In this document: positions 24,024 to 34,387 of the stretch, piece by piece
Layout: the number at the start of each line of letters is the position of its first letter
How positions within the stretch are numbered: position 1 is the stretch's first letter
Source of the DNA: Ehretia macrophylla
Taxonomy: Eukaryota > Streptophyta > Magnoliopsida > Boraginales > Ehretiaceae
Direction of reading: 5' to 3'
Assembly: GCA_037974665.1 (NCBI GenBank)
Contig: CM075770.1
Location: forward strand, 24,043,501-24,107,500
Length of the DNA stretch: 64,000 nt
Program-made: the position numbers and the translations under genes
Notes under the pieces: model-generated
The model's database searches: none
What the model was told of the DNA's origin: nothing
Seen by the model: only the letters and a program-made list of their open reading frames with translations

Positions 24024-24563
24024 GTCATGTTGTGGGCACAAATCCTTTATGTGTTGTCGGTTCACAGTCCTAGCCCAGAGAGATGGCCTATTCAAAAGTC
24101 CCAATGGACTTAACGACAACCCATCTACTTCAACAACGCATCATCCTCGTAGGAGTTGATATCGACGCGTGGTAGGGCCTTGTAATATCCCGCGAGTTAG
24201 GTTTTCGTCCTTTTAACAGCTCACGATGTACAATCCGGGACGAAAAAAAGAGCAAAATAAGAAAAGTGGCGTGAAACGGATGAAAACGTTTGATTTTGGG
24301 CTTCACAAAAGGCACGGCCAAGTATGCCTGCTGCCCCCGTCGTAGAGCTCTCAGAGAGCTTCCCAACGGTATGTTGTGCGTTGCATAACTGCTTACGAAT
24401 TAAAAGTTATGGGCACCGGAGCGACGGAGACCTGGTCACAAGCCCACGCCCTCGGTTTGCGGGCTCGGCCTCTACATGAAGCGAAGTTGTCTTGGCCAAG
24501 GTGCCTTGGGATTCGGTAATAGAAATGTGGTGGATAAAGTATCTTGGCAACCCTAATTGGGGC

Positions 24564-24578
24564 AAAAAAAATTGAAAA
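24564..24578 (-). terminator. RNA polymerase III terminator of copy 17
   Basis: On the minus strand, just past the RNA 3' end, a TTTT run is followed after CAA by a run of eight T. T runs of four or more stop RNA polymerase III. The same AAAAAAAATTGAAAAGG block (plus strand) precedes nearly every 5S copy. Confidence 0.75.
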
Positions 24579-24581
24579 GGG

Positions 24582-24699
24582 GGGTGCAACACGAGGACTT
24601 CCTAGGGGGTCACCCATCCTAATACTACTCTCGCCCAAGCACGCTTAACTTCGGAGTTCTGATGGGATCCGGTGCATTAGTGCTGGTATGATCGCACCC
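24582..24699 (-). rRNA. 5S rRNA gene copy 17 (best preserved)
   Basis: Only about 2 differences from the array consensus, both outside the mapped internal control region (RNA positions ~78 and ~97). The terminator is intact. The -28 element reads CATAGA rather than CATAAA. Of all copies this is the strongest candidate for a transcribable gene. Confidence 0.9.
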
Positions 24700-25261
24700 G
24701 TCATGTTGAGGGCACAATTCCTCTATGTGTTGACAGTTCACAGTCCCAACCCAGAGAGATGGCCCTTTCAAAAGGCCCAATGGGCTTAACGACATCCCTT
24801 CCACTTCAACAACGCAGTACCCTCGTAAGACGTGATATCGACGCGTGGTAGGTCCCAGTAATATCCTGCGAGTTAGGTTGTCTTCCTTTTAACAGCTCAC
24901 GACGTAAGATCCGGGATGAAAAAACAGAGCAAAAGACAAAAAGTGGCCTGAAACTGATGAAAACATTCGATTTTGGGCTCCGAAAATAGGCATAGCCTAG
25001 CATGCTTGCTACCCCCGTCGTAGAGCTCTCGGAGAGCTTTCCAACGGTATGCTGTGAGTCGCGTAACTCCTTACGAATTTAAAGTTATGGGTATTGGAGC
25101 GACGGAGACCTGGTCACAAGCCCCACGCCCTCGGTTTGCAGGCCCAACTTCTACGTGAAGTGAAGTTGTCTTGCCCAAGGTGCCCCGGGATTCGGTAATA
25201 GAAATATGGTGGATAAAGTATCTTGGCAACCCTAGCAGGGGCAAAAAAAATTGAAAAGGGG

Positions 25262-25379
25262 GGGTGCAACACGAAGACTTCCTAGGGGGTCACTCATCCT
25301 AGTACTACTCCCGCCCAAGCACGCTTAACTTTAGAGTTCTGAAGGGATCCGGTGCATTAGTGCTGGTATGATCGCACCA
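25262..25379 (-). rRNA. 5S rRNA gene copy 18 (degenerate)
   Basis: About 8 differences, including one in box C and one at RNA position 1. Confidence 0.82.
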
Positions 25380-25939
25380 GTCATGTTGTGGGCACAAATC
25401 CTTTATGTGTTGACAGTTCACAGTCCCAGCCCAGAGAGATGGCCCATTCCAAAGGTCCAAAGGGCTTAACGACAACCCATCCCCTTCAATAACGCAGCAT
25501 CCTCGAAAGACGTGATATCGACACATTGTAAGGCCCCCTAATGTCCAGCGAGTTAGGTTTTCGTCCTTTTAACAGCTCACGACGTACGATCCGTGATGGA
25601 AAAACAAAGGAAAAGAAGAAAAGCATCATGAAACTGATAAAAACGTTCGATTTTGGGCTCCAAAAATGGGTGCAGTAGAGCATGCTTGCGGCCACCGTCA
25701 TAGAGCTCTCGGGGAGCTTTCCAATGGTATGTTGTGCGCCGTGTAACTCCTTACAGATCAAAAGTTATGTTCACCGGAGCGACGGAGACTGGTCACAATC
25801 CCTACGCCCTCGGTTTGCATGCCCAGGCTCTACTTGAAGCGAAGTTGTCTTGCCTTAGGTGCCGTGGGATTCGGTAATAGAAATATGGTGGATAAATTAT
25901 CTTGGCAACCGTAACCGGGGAAAAAAAAATTGAAAAGGG

Positions 25940-26038
25940 GGGTGCAACACGAGGACTTCCAAGGGGGTCACCAATCCTAGTACTACTCTCGCCCAAGCAT
26001 GCTTAACTTCGGAGTTCTGATGGGATCCGGTGCATTAG
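25940..26038 (-). pseudogene. 5S rRNA gene copy 19, 3' part (split by Tekay element)
   Basis: RNA positions about 20-118 of a 5S gene, including the whole internal control region, ending in the target duplication ATTAG. The 5' part of the gene lies 11.9 kb away at 37945-37968. About 4 differences from consensus over both parts. Confidence 0.92.
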
Positions 26039-29000
26039 TGTGAGGCCCGACCCCGATTTGCGTGCGAAACCTAGCTTCGTGTGCCCTAACCTAGATTTGC
26101 GTGCTATGACCTAGGTTTAAGAATTGTGTTCATTTTTTGTGCCATGCATTGAATTACGTGCATTCATTTGGGATTGCGTGCATTTACTCGAAAAACGTGT
26201 GTCCGTCTTGTAGTTCATGTCCTACCTTGTAGTACGTGCCCTAGACCTAGGAAAGCGTGCCTTCACGCTCATCAAGAAAGTATCTTTCACGAAGCACTAG
26301 ACTATTAAACAATCCTACAAAATCCACTAACAATATAATAATCCAAATTTCATTCACTAGAAGACAAAAAAGGCACCAAACACTAGACATTCCTTATTCT
26401 TTATTCTTTGTTCTTTTTGCATTTTCAACACACAACAATTAACACCCAAAAGATGACAAGAATTCAGCCATTTCATTAGCCTTGGCCGACCATACCATGG
26501 TTTTGCACAAGGTTTGAGCAAAATTTTTTTTATTCTATTGCATGCTAAGACAAATTATGACTCAAGCATTAAAAAATTGCTCAAATCTCACTCAATCTCC
26601 TCACCATTCTCGGCCATAACACCTTGCCATGCTAGACATTTCAAAATTTAAAGCATTTTGAAGACAAAAGCTGAATTTGAAAGCATCAAGGTCGAGCATG
26701 CTCCTCAACTTGCAAAGCTTTTGTTTTATCTTCATTTCCTTCATTTCTTTCTCTCACATTTCTCTCTCACTCTCATTTCCTCTCTCCATTTCGGTCCTTG
26801 GCTGAACTCTCACCATCTTTGCTCCTCTTCATCATTCCTTAGTCGAACAAGGCAAGCCAATCATCCAAGCAACTCAAGCAAACAAGCTAGAGTTCGAAAA
26901 TCACTCTTGCATGTGCATTGAAGCTTCATTTTCGGCCTAGGTGAGTTACTAAGCATCCATTTCTTTTCTTCAAGTTCTAACTACATGCATGCACTAAGAG
27001 ATTGATCATTAAGCTAGGAAAAATAGAGAAAAGCTAGTAGGATTTCGGCTAGGCAAAGGAAAGGAGAAGATTTGAGCTTCAACAAGGTTGTTGTTCATCT
27101 TTTGATTGATTACAAAGGTGAGGGTTAAAACCTTTTGAAAACTCTTTAAAATTTCACATGCATGCTCATAAATGTGTGTATTTGCTTCTGTACTTGAGCT
27201 ATATGGTCGGTCATGAGCTTAAGCAACCATGCATGGCAAGATCTTGGCTTGAAAATGATGCTAGGTGAAGTCGAATTTATGTGACAGCTCTCTGACCCGT
27301 CTGTTCGAGGTAATGTTAGCTAGGAAAATGATGTTGAAAATGCTTGAAAATTGGTAGGTGACTAGTTTGGACAGTTTTGAACATTTTTTCCAGAAATAGG
27401 CCGAAGCTAATATTGAATCTAAGGTCCTCAAAATAGCAGATCTTTGAAATGTGACAAAATCTGGAAATCTGGAGAAATGAATCAGGTTTTGGAAGATGCA
27501 CTGACCTTGTGGAACGTACAATATTTGACCTAGTAAATGTTGTTCAAAATGCTTGAAATTTTTTGTACTGATAAATTTTTCAGTTCTGGACAATTTTGTC
27601 ACAAATAGACCAAAGCTAATACTGACTCTAAGGACCTCAAAAACATCATTTTTGGGAAAGTGTGCAAATCTGGACAGTTTTGTGCTACCTCACTGTTTCG
27701 GCTATAACTAACGATTCTGAACTCCAATTGATGCAAGGTTTGTTTCTGAGTTTAGTTAACTTCTTAAGCTTTAATTTTACATCTTATTCACTGAAATTGG
27801 AGATTTTTTGCTTACCCGATTGATTGTGAGAAACAGCCTATGCAGTGAGTGTTTCACTTAGCTATATGCATGGAAATCTATTGTAACCTCTCTTGTGGTA
27901 CTAATTGCTTAGAATTGTGATGTTGGAATATTGCGCGGACTGTTTTGAGTACTTGAGGATGTTTGAATTGAATGATGTATGACTTGGGAATGATGTTGAG
28001 TTGACTTAGGGTTTGAACACACGATTATGCATGAAATGGAAACCCTAATGGCTAAGTAGTCTTACTAAGTGTTAATCATTGGATAATGTGTGGAAACTGT
28101 ACGTTGCGTGGGCTGCCCGTAAAATGTCTTATAACTTCAATTATGGTTTTGACCATTGCATGTTGTCAAATAAGCTTTTCTTGCTACCAAACCCACGTAA
28201 ATGTTGTTGCATGTTGAATAATTCGTATCACTTGATTATATGAGCCTCTTAATGAGTTATATGGCCTGTTTTACATGTGTTACATGGCTGCCCGTTTGAT
28301 GTTCATATGACTCTATATGCCTTTCAAGTGAAATTACTTGTCTTATCGTGCCTTGTTTGACTACTTGACAACGTGCAATCTTATAACTGTTTGGAGGCAA
28401 CCTACTTTGTTGCCCTCCTAATGTGATATGTTAAATGTTATAAATGTGCATTGCATACAAGGTTGCAACCTTTCGTGTGGCATGGTAGCGTTTCACGTCC
28501 GCCGGGCGGCATCGGGCTTGCCGGTGCTACCGTGACTACCATGATCCAATTCCCTCTCTCGCTTGGTATTCACCCTTGGAGAGTTGGGTCGTAGGTTTCG
28601 GGGTACATTCGGAGTACACCCAATTGGGAGTGATAAGTGGATTATTGAAGTCGGCCGCAACAATTGATTCGAAATTGAAATTGAGAGCAAATGCTCACCG
28701 TATCCTTGAAATGATTGGTAATTGTATCCGTTTCTCGATTTGTTTCTTATAATTGCTTACCATATTATTTGTAATATTTGACATGTTTTAAAAAGGGGTT
28801 TTCATAAATTGAACCGGAAAATGAGTTTCAAAACTTATTTCTCGTTCCCCCTCGCTGAGTTCATAAGGACTCACCCTCTTTTATCATCTCAGGTGAAGAA
28901 GAGCAGGTACAGGAACCCGAGGATAATGTACCTAATGATGAACCCCTGGAGTGATTGCCTGTTATTGTTGTTTTGCTTGAACGTGACTACTTGTGTACCT

Positions 29001-29594
29001 TTTGCTGCTTGAAGACTATTTCCCTTATGTTATTTGTTGCTTGTGATGTAAAAGACCCCCATTGTAATTTGGGGTCTAATTTTGGTTTGTACTTATTTTA
29101 AGTAGACTGATACTAGACATGACACTACTATGATCGTTTTGCTTTTACTACCGCTAGTATCTATCACAGGTTATGATGCTTAGTTAAGGAATAGGTAAAT
29201 GAACTTACTCAATCTCAACAGGTACTCGTTAATAAGTTAAGATCAACAGGTATATTTTGAAACGAGGATAAATGGACAAACGAGACATAGTATCATGCTA
29301 GGTTATAAATCAAACGGGACGTCGAATTAACCAATAGGAAATTCAATTGATGGAATAATAGTAATCTTAACTGGAATTGAATTTGAGATGGTAAATTTTG
29401 AGGCTATTAGAAAATTTAGATCAAAACAAAGAGCCCAATTACAACCGTTATGCTGCCGGATTTCCGGAAAAATTTTGAAGTCTAGAATAAAACGTTAAGT
29501 GTTAAACCTCCTAGAATGATGAAGAATGTGAAAGGACTTGAATGTTTAGATCACACCCTAGTCTAAGCTTTATAGGCCGGGTTGGGGCGTGACA
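26039..29594 (+). mobile_element. 5' LTR of Tekay element
   Basis: Starts TGTGAGGCCCGACC, ends GGGCGTGACA. A CGTG-rich opening (~230 bp) is followed by an AT-rich part, a CT-rich tract (about 26745-26790), the TGCATTGCATA anchor and GC-rich hairpin (28481-28543), and the conserved CGCTGAGTTCATAAGGACTC block. No clear TATA box at the place where the LARD LTR has one. Confidence 0.95.
28481..28543. other. GC-rich hairpin module in Tekay 5' LTR
   Basis: CATGGTAG(CGTT)TCACG can pair with CGTGACTACCATG around a GC-rich core (CCGCCGGGCGGC...GCCGG). The bulge differs from the LARD version while the stem is kept. Confidence 0.62.
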
Positions 29595-29605
29595 CCTTAG
29601 AAGAA

Positions 29606-29617
29606 TGGTATCAGAGC
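29606..29617 (+). other. Primer binding site, initiator Met tRNA (Tekay)
   Basis: TGGTATCAGAGC 12 bp after the 5' LTR, the same sequence and spacing as in the LARD-like element. Confidence 0.92.
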
Positions 29618-29840
29618 TTAGATTGCTTAAGCCGGGTTTAACTCTCGGACCGTGGGTAAAGCCCTAAGATAATTAGGATGACTTGTTTGTGTGTTATTGT
29701 GTGATAAAATGTGCCTTCTATGTTCTATGTGCTTAAGTGACTTATATGCCTTGAATGTTTTTAGAATTGTACCTATAATATGTTGCATATCTTATGCATT
29801 AGATTCTTAATTATCATATTTCAATATATTGTGCCTTTAG

Positions 29841-30940
29841 ATGGCTGGCCCTAGTACCCGTACTACTAATAGGAGCGGTGAACCTCAAGAGACCGGGGAT
29901 GCCTATCAAACTAATCCGGGTATAGCTATGTTTAATATGATGGCAACTGCCATGGATCGTGTATCACGTGTGATGGAGCTTCAGGATGCTCGTGAAGCCA
30001 ACAACAACATCAACAACAAGAATGAGGGTAACCATGGGAGACATAACAGAATGAAGCAATTCCTTGACTTTCGCCCGTCTAAATTCTACGGGGAAGCTGA
30101 TGATGAGAAAGTAGAGGCTTGGCTGTCCGAGATCGAGAAGATTTTCAGGCCACTTGATTATACAGATGAAGAGAAATTGGAGTTTGCTGTATTTCTATTG
30201 CACGGGGATGTCGAGCATTGGTGGCACACTGTAGAGGCACTGTGAGAGACTGATCAGACACCTCACTTGTGGGGTAATTTCGTTAAGGCGTTTAAGGAGA
30301 AATATGTACCTGCAGTTTCCAGGCAAAGGCGGATCGAGGAGTTCATGCACTTGACCCAGGGTAATATGACGGTGGCCCAGTACGAGGCTCGTTTTGACCG
30401 ACTGTCCCGTTATGCTCAATATATGGTTTGTACTCCGGAGGCAAAAATGTGGAAATTTACTGTTGGATTGAGGCAAGAGATTCAGGACCAGTTAGCTTCT
30501 CATGACTTCGATACTTATTCTGCTCTCTTCGCTGCTGCCTCTCGAGTTGAGAAGATGAAACTAGATGGAGCCGGTTCGAGTCAACGAAACAAGAAACCAT
30601 ACTAACCTCCAGGTCAGCAGAGGAAATTCCAGAGTCAGAGTCGCGGTCAAGGCCAGAGCCAGAATAGGTCAGTGAATAACCGTGGGCCGACTAAAGCGCC
30701 ATCAGTCTTTTTTACCCGCGGATCCACAGGTAGTTCACCTGCTTCTCAGACTGTTACATGTTCTCACTGTAGCAGGAAGGGTCACACTGAGGCCAAGTGT
30801 TGGAGGAAATCGGGGCGATGTGTGGGTTGTGGTAGTGATCAGCATCGGGCTAAGGATTGCCCTAGATGGCAAGGAGGACAAAATCAGGTTAAACCAGCTG
30901 GTAGAGGCAAGACTCCAGTTCCTAGAGTCCAGGCCTGAGC
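29841..30940 (+). pseudogene. Tekay gag region
   Basis: Gag, the structural protein that binds and packages element RNA. The N-terminal part has low-complexity N-rich sequence, then the plant retrotransposon gag domain (FLDFRPSKFYGEADDEKVEAW; about 30050-30560, with the W-x-FVKAFKEKYVP and MTVAQYEARFDRLSRYA blocks). Near the end two zinc knuckles of the C-x2-C-x4-H-x4-C type lie at 30759-30800 and 30819-30860. The region is part of a broken element and is treated as a fossil. Confidence 0.88.
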
Positions 30941-31019
30941 TTATGCCATTGAGTGCGAGGAGATTCCAGATGAGACCGTTGTTGTTGAAGGTACATTCTT
31001 CATACTGAATCAACCTGTT

Positions 31020-31330
31020 AAGGTGTTAATTGATCCGGGTGCTACTCATTCATTTATTACTCCCTTATGTGTGGAACGTGTGAAATTGAAAGTTGTATGT
31101 TTGACATTTGAGGTGGAAGTTGGTACTGCAATGGGTTCTAAACTTGTAACTAGTTCAGCTTGTAAAGCATGTAAAATCCAAATTAAAGATAGGGAATTCT
31201 CAGCCAATCTTATTGTATTACCTTTTCGAGACTACGAGGTCATTTTAGTGATGGATTGGCTGGCAAAACATCATGTCCAACTGGATTGCCGAGCAAAGAT
31301 TATAACGTTCCGGGTACCTGATCAACCGAT
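31020..31330 (+). pseudogene. Tekay protease domain
   Basis: Retropepsin-like aspartic protease that processes the polyprotein. The active-site motif [11 protein letters not shown] lies at 31026-31058, followed by the [12 protein letters not shown] block about 200 bp on, typical of plant Ty3/gypsy proteases. Fossil. Confidence 0.86.
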
Positions 31331-31479
31331 ACTGGAGGTTTTGGGCCGAAGAGATTTCACCGGGAGTTCCATCATTTCATCTACAAAAGCAGTGAAGTCC
31401 TTGAGGAAAAGATGCAGTGGATACTTGGCTTACCTTATCAACAAGCCGTCGGATAAATCTAAGTTGGAGGAGATGCCCG

Positions 31480-32260
31480 TGATCAAAGACTATACAGATG
31501 TATTCCCTGAAGAGTTACCCGGTTTACCCCCAAATCGGGAGATCGAGTTTGTTATAGAGTTGCTGCCTGGCGCCCAGCCAATATCAAAAGCTCCCTATCG
31601 TATGGCACCGGCCGAGCTACAAGAATTGAAGGACCAATTGCAAGGATTGCTGAAGAAGGGATTTGTACAACCGAGCTCTTCACCGTGGGGTGCGCCAGTA
31701 TTATTTGTTAAGAAGAAAGACGGAACGTTGAGGCTATGCATTGACTATCGAGGTTTGAACCAAGTGACTGTCAAGAATAAATACCCACTTCCCTTGATTG
31801 ACGAGTTATTTGATCAACTGCAAGGAGCCAAAGTGTATTCGAAACTCGACTTGAGACAAGGGTATTATCAGTTGCGGATCAAGAAGGAAGATGTGCCTAA
31901 AACGGCTTTCAGGACGAGATATGGGCACTATGAATATGTGGTGATGCCTTTTGGACTAACTAATGCCCCTGCAGCTTTTATGGATTTGATGCATAGGGTG
32001 TTTCAACCCTACTTGGACCAATTTGTGGTGATCTTCATTGATGATATTTTGGTATACTCGAAATCGGAGGCGGAGCATGAGCAACATCTGCGGTTGGTAC
32101 TGCAGAAACTTCGGGAGCACCGATTGTATGCAAAGTTTAGCAAGTGTGAATTTTGGCTGCAACAGATTGCATTTTTGGGGCATATCATATCCCAAGAGGG
32201 AATAGCGGTTGATCCAGCAAAGATCGATGCAGTGATGTCTTGGAAGAAGCCAGAAAATGT
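31480..32260 (+). pseudogene. Tekay reverse transcriptase domain
   Basis: RNA-dependent DNA polymerase. Visible blocks in order: [18 protein letters not shown], the [17 protein letters not shown] finger motif, [28 protein letters not shown] and the catalytic FIDDILVYS (about 32034-32060). These are strongly chromovirus-like. Fossil. Confidence 0.93.
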
Positions 32261-32299
32261 TACGGAAGTTCGTAGTTTTCTTGGTCTAGCCGGCTATTA

Positions 32300-32830
32300 T
32301 CGGAGGTTCGTGAAGGATTTCTCTAAGATTGCAGGACCGCTTACAAAGCTCACTCAAAAGAAAACCAAGTTCGTGTGGGATGATAAGTGTGAAAACAGCT
32401 TCCAAGAGTTGAAGAAAAGATTGACTACCGTACCAGTTCTTGCATTGCCTGAAGGGAGTCAAGGTTTTGTAATCTATAGCGATGCTTCGAAAGAAGGATT
32501 GGGATGTGTATTGATGCAAAATGGAAGAGTTATTGCATATGCTTCTAGGAAACCCAAGCCTTATGAGATGAATTACCCGACGCATGATTTGGAATTAGCG
32601 GCTATTGTGTTTGCACTCAAGAAATTGAGGCATTATCTGTGGGGTAACAAGTTTGAGGTATTTACTGATCATAAGAGCTTGAAATACTTATTCTCTCAAA
32701 AGGAGTTGAATATGAGGCAAAGGCGGTGGCTGGAGCTTTTGGATGATTATAACTGCTCAATTAATTATGTGCCCGGTAAGGCTAACGTAGTCACAGATGC
32801 CTTAAGCAGAAAAGCAAGCATGGTTAAACT
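32300..32830 (+). pseudogene. Tekay RNase H domain
   Basis: Degrades RNA in RNA-DNA hybrids during replication. Starts after the connection region ([20 protein letters not shown]); motifs [44 protein letters not shown] and DALSRKA are present in order. Fossil. Confidence 0.9.
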
Positions 32831-32999
32831 GGAAGTCAAGGTGCAGGAGTTGTTGGAGGAAGTATTTTTGTGGAAACCACAATTGACTCAGAAGGGGTTA
32901 CTTTTTGCCACTACCCAAGTTCAATCGACTTTGTTGCCTGAGTTACGAGAGGCTCAACAGAAGGACCAACAATTTCAGAAGATTAAGGAAAGTAACGCA

Positions 33000-33960
33000 G
33001 ATTTCAAGTTTCATGATGATGGTGTTTGGAGGTTTAGGAATCGGGTTTGTGTTCTCAATGACCCAGAGCTGAAAAAGAAGATTCTTGAAGAAGCCCATAA
33101 TTCAAGATACACTATTCACCCCGGTGGAACAAAGATGTACCGGGATTTGAAGCAACACTACTGGTAGAATAACATGAAAAGAGAAATTGCAGATTTTGTA
33201 GCACGGTGTTTGACTTGCCAGAGAGTCAAAGAAGAACATCAACGACCCGCTGGCTTACTTCAGCCGTTGGAGATTCCTCAATGGAAATGGGAACATATAA
33301 CTATGGATTTTGTTATGGACTTGCCTAGATCACGAAAGGGTCGTGACGCCGTTTGGGTTATAGTGGATAGATTGACTAAGTGGGCGCACTTTTTACCAAT
33401 AAACAAGGAAGATAGTCCTGAGAAACTGGGAGATATGTATGTGGCGGAGATTGTAAGATTGCACGGGATGCCTGTGAGTATTGTATCGGATAGGAATCCT
33501 CGTTTTACTTCCCGATTTTGGAAGAGATTGCAGGAAGCTTTGGGGACGAAATTGAGTTTTAGCACGGCTTATCACCCTCAGACGGACGGTCAATCGGAGA
33601 GGACTATTCAGATTTTGGAGGATATGCTGAGGGCATGTGTGTTGGACTTCGGGAAAGGTTGTGAGAGATACCTATCTCTAGCGGATTTCGCCTACAACAA
33701 TAGTTATCAGGCCACGATCGGGATGGCCCCTTTTGAGGCGCTGTATGGACGTAAGTGTCGATCCCCAATCTATTGGGATGAAGTAGGTGAGACGAAGACT
33801 TTTGACCCGACCCTTTTACCTGAATTAATGAAAACTGTTGATAACATCCACCTCATCCGGAAACGGATGCTTACCGCCCAGAGCAGGCAGAAGAGTTATG
33901 CAGACCGGTGGAGACGGAGTCTCGAGGTTGGCGACAAGGTGTTCTTGAAGATATCACCCC
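33000..33960 (+). pseudogene. Tekay integrase core
   Basis: Inserts the element DNA into the host genome. An HHCC-type zinc region ends in CLTCQRVK (from 33204). The catalytic D,D-35-E triad is recognisable: D in MDFVMDLP (33306), D in VSDRNPRF (33489) and E in QTDGQSERT (33597). A GPF-E-type block near 34015-34030 follows. Fossil. Confidence 0.92.
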
Positions 33961-34129
33961 GGAGGGGACTGATTAAACATGGCAAAGGTGGAAAGTTGAG
34001 CCCGAGATTTGTAGGACCATTTGAGATAGTTGAAAAGGTTGGCAAGTTGGCGTATCACCTAGCACTACCCCAGAACCTCTCCAATATTCACGACGTCTTT
34101 CATGTTTCGATGTTGTGGAAGTATCATCC

Positions 34130-34315
34130 TGACCCGTCGCACATCTTGGAGCCAGAGTCGTTGCAGATTCGGGAGAACTTGTCCTACGAGGAGAGGCCTA
34201 TTCAGATCCTAGACTAGCAGGATCGGGAGTTGCGCAACAGAACTATACTTATGGTGAAAGTGCTGTGGGATCATCATGGAATCAAAGAAGCAACGTGGTA
34301 AAGGCGAGACCAGAT
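34130..34315 (+). pseudogene. Chromodomain-like integrase tail (Tekay)
   Basis: After the HDVFHVSMLWKYHPDPSH block, which ends Ty3/gypsy integrases, the sequence encodes a tail with VKVLWDHHG and EATW, the C-terminal half of chromovirus chromodomains. Chromodomains direct integration to particular chromatin. Assignment is from the short motifs only. Fossil. Confidence 0.65.
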
Positions 34316-34373
34316 GGAGCAACAGCATCCAGCTTTATTTCAAGGTAGTATTGAATTTCGGGACAAAATTCTT

Positions 34374-34387
34374 TGAAGGAGGGAGGA
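34374..34387 (+). other. Polypurine tract (Tekay)
   Basis: GAAGGAGGGAGGA-type purine run immediately before the 3' LTR; the preceding GAATTTCGGGAC phrase is shared with the LARD-like element. Confidence 0.85.

Larger units (their letters stand above)
22284..26033 (-). repeat. 5S rDNA tandem array, segment 2 (five full copies and part of a sixth)
   Basis: Continues the unit broken by the LARD insertion. 5S starts on the plus axis are 22548, 23227, 23906, 24582, 25262 and 25940, spaced 676-680 bp. The last gene is interrupted by the Tekay element. The 22640-23900 stretch is closest to 50030-51200 in the second half of the duplication. Confidence 0.93.

Noticed and set aside
31023-33167. Long open frame as a host gene
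   Set aside because: It encodes protease, reverse transcriptase and RNase H motifs and lies between two LTRs, so it belongs to the Tekay element.
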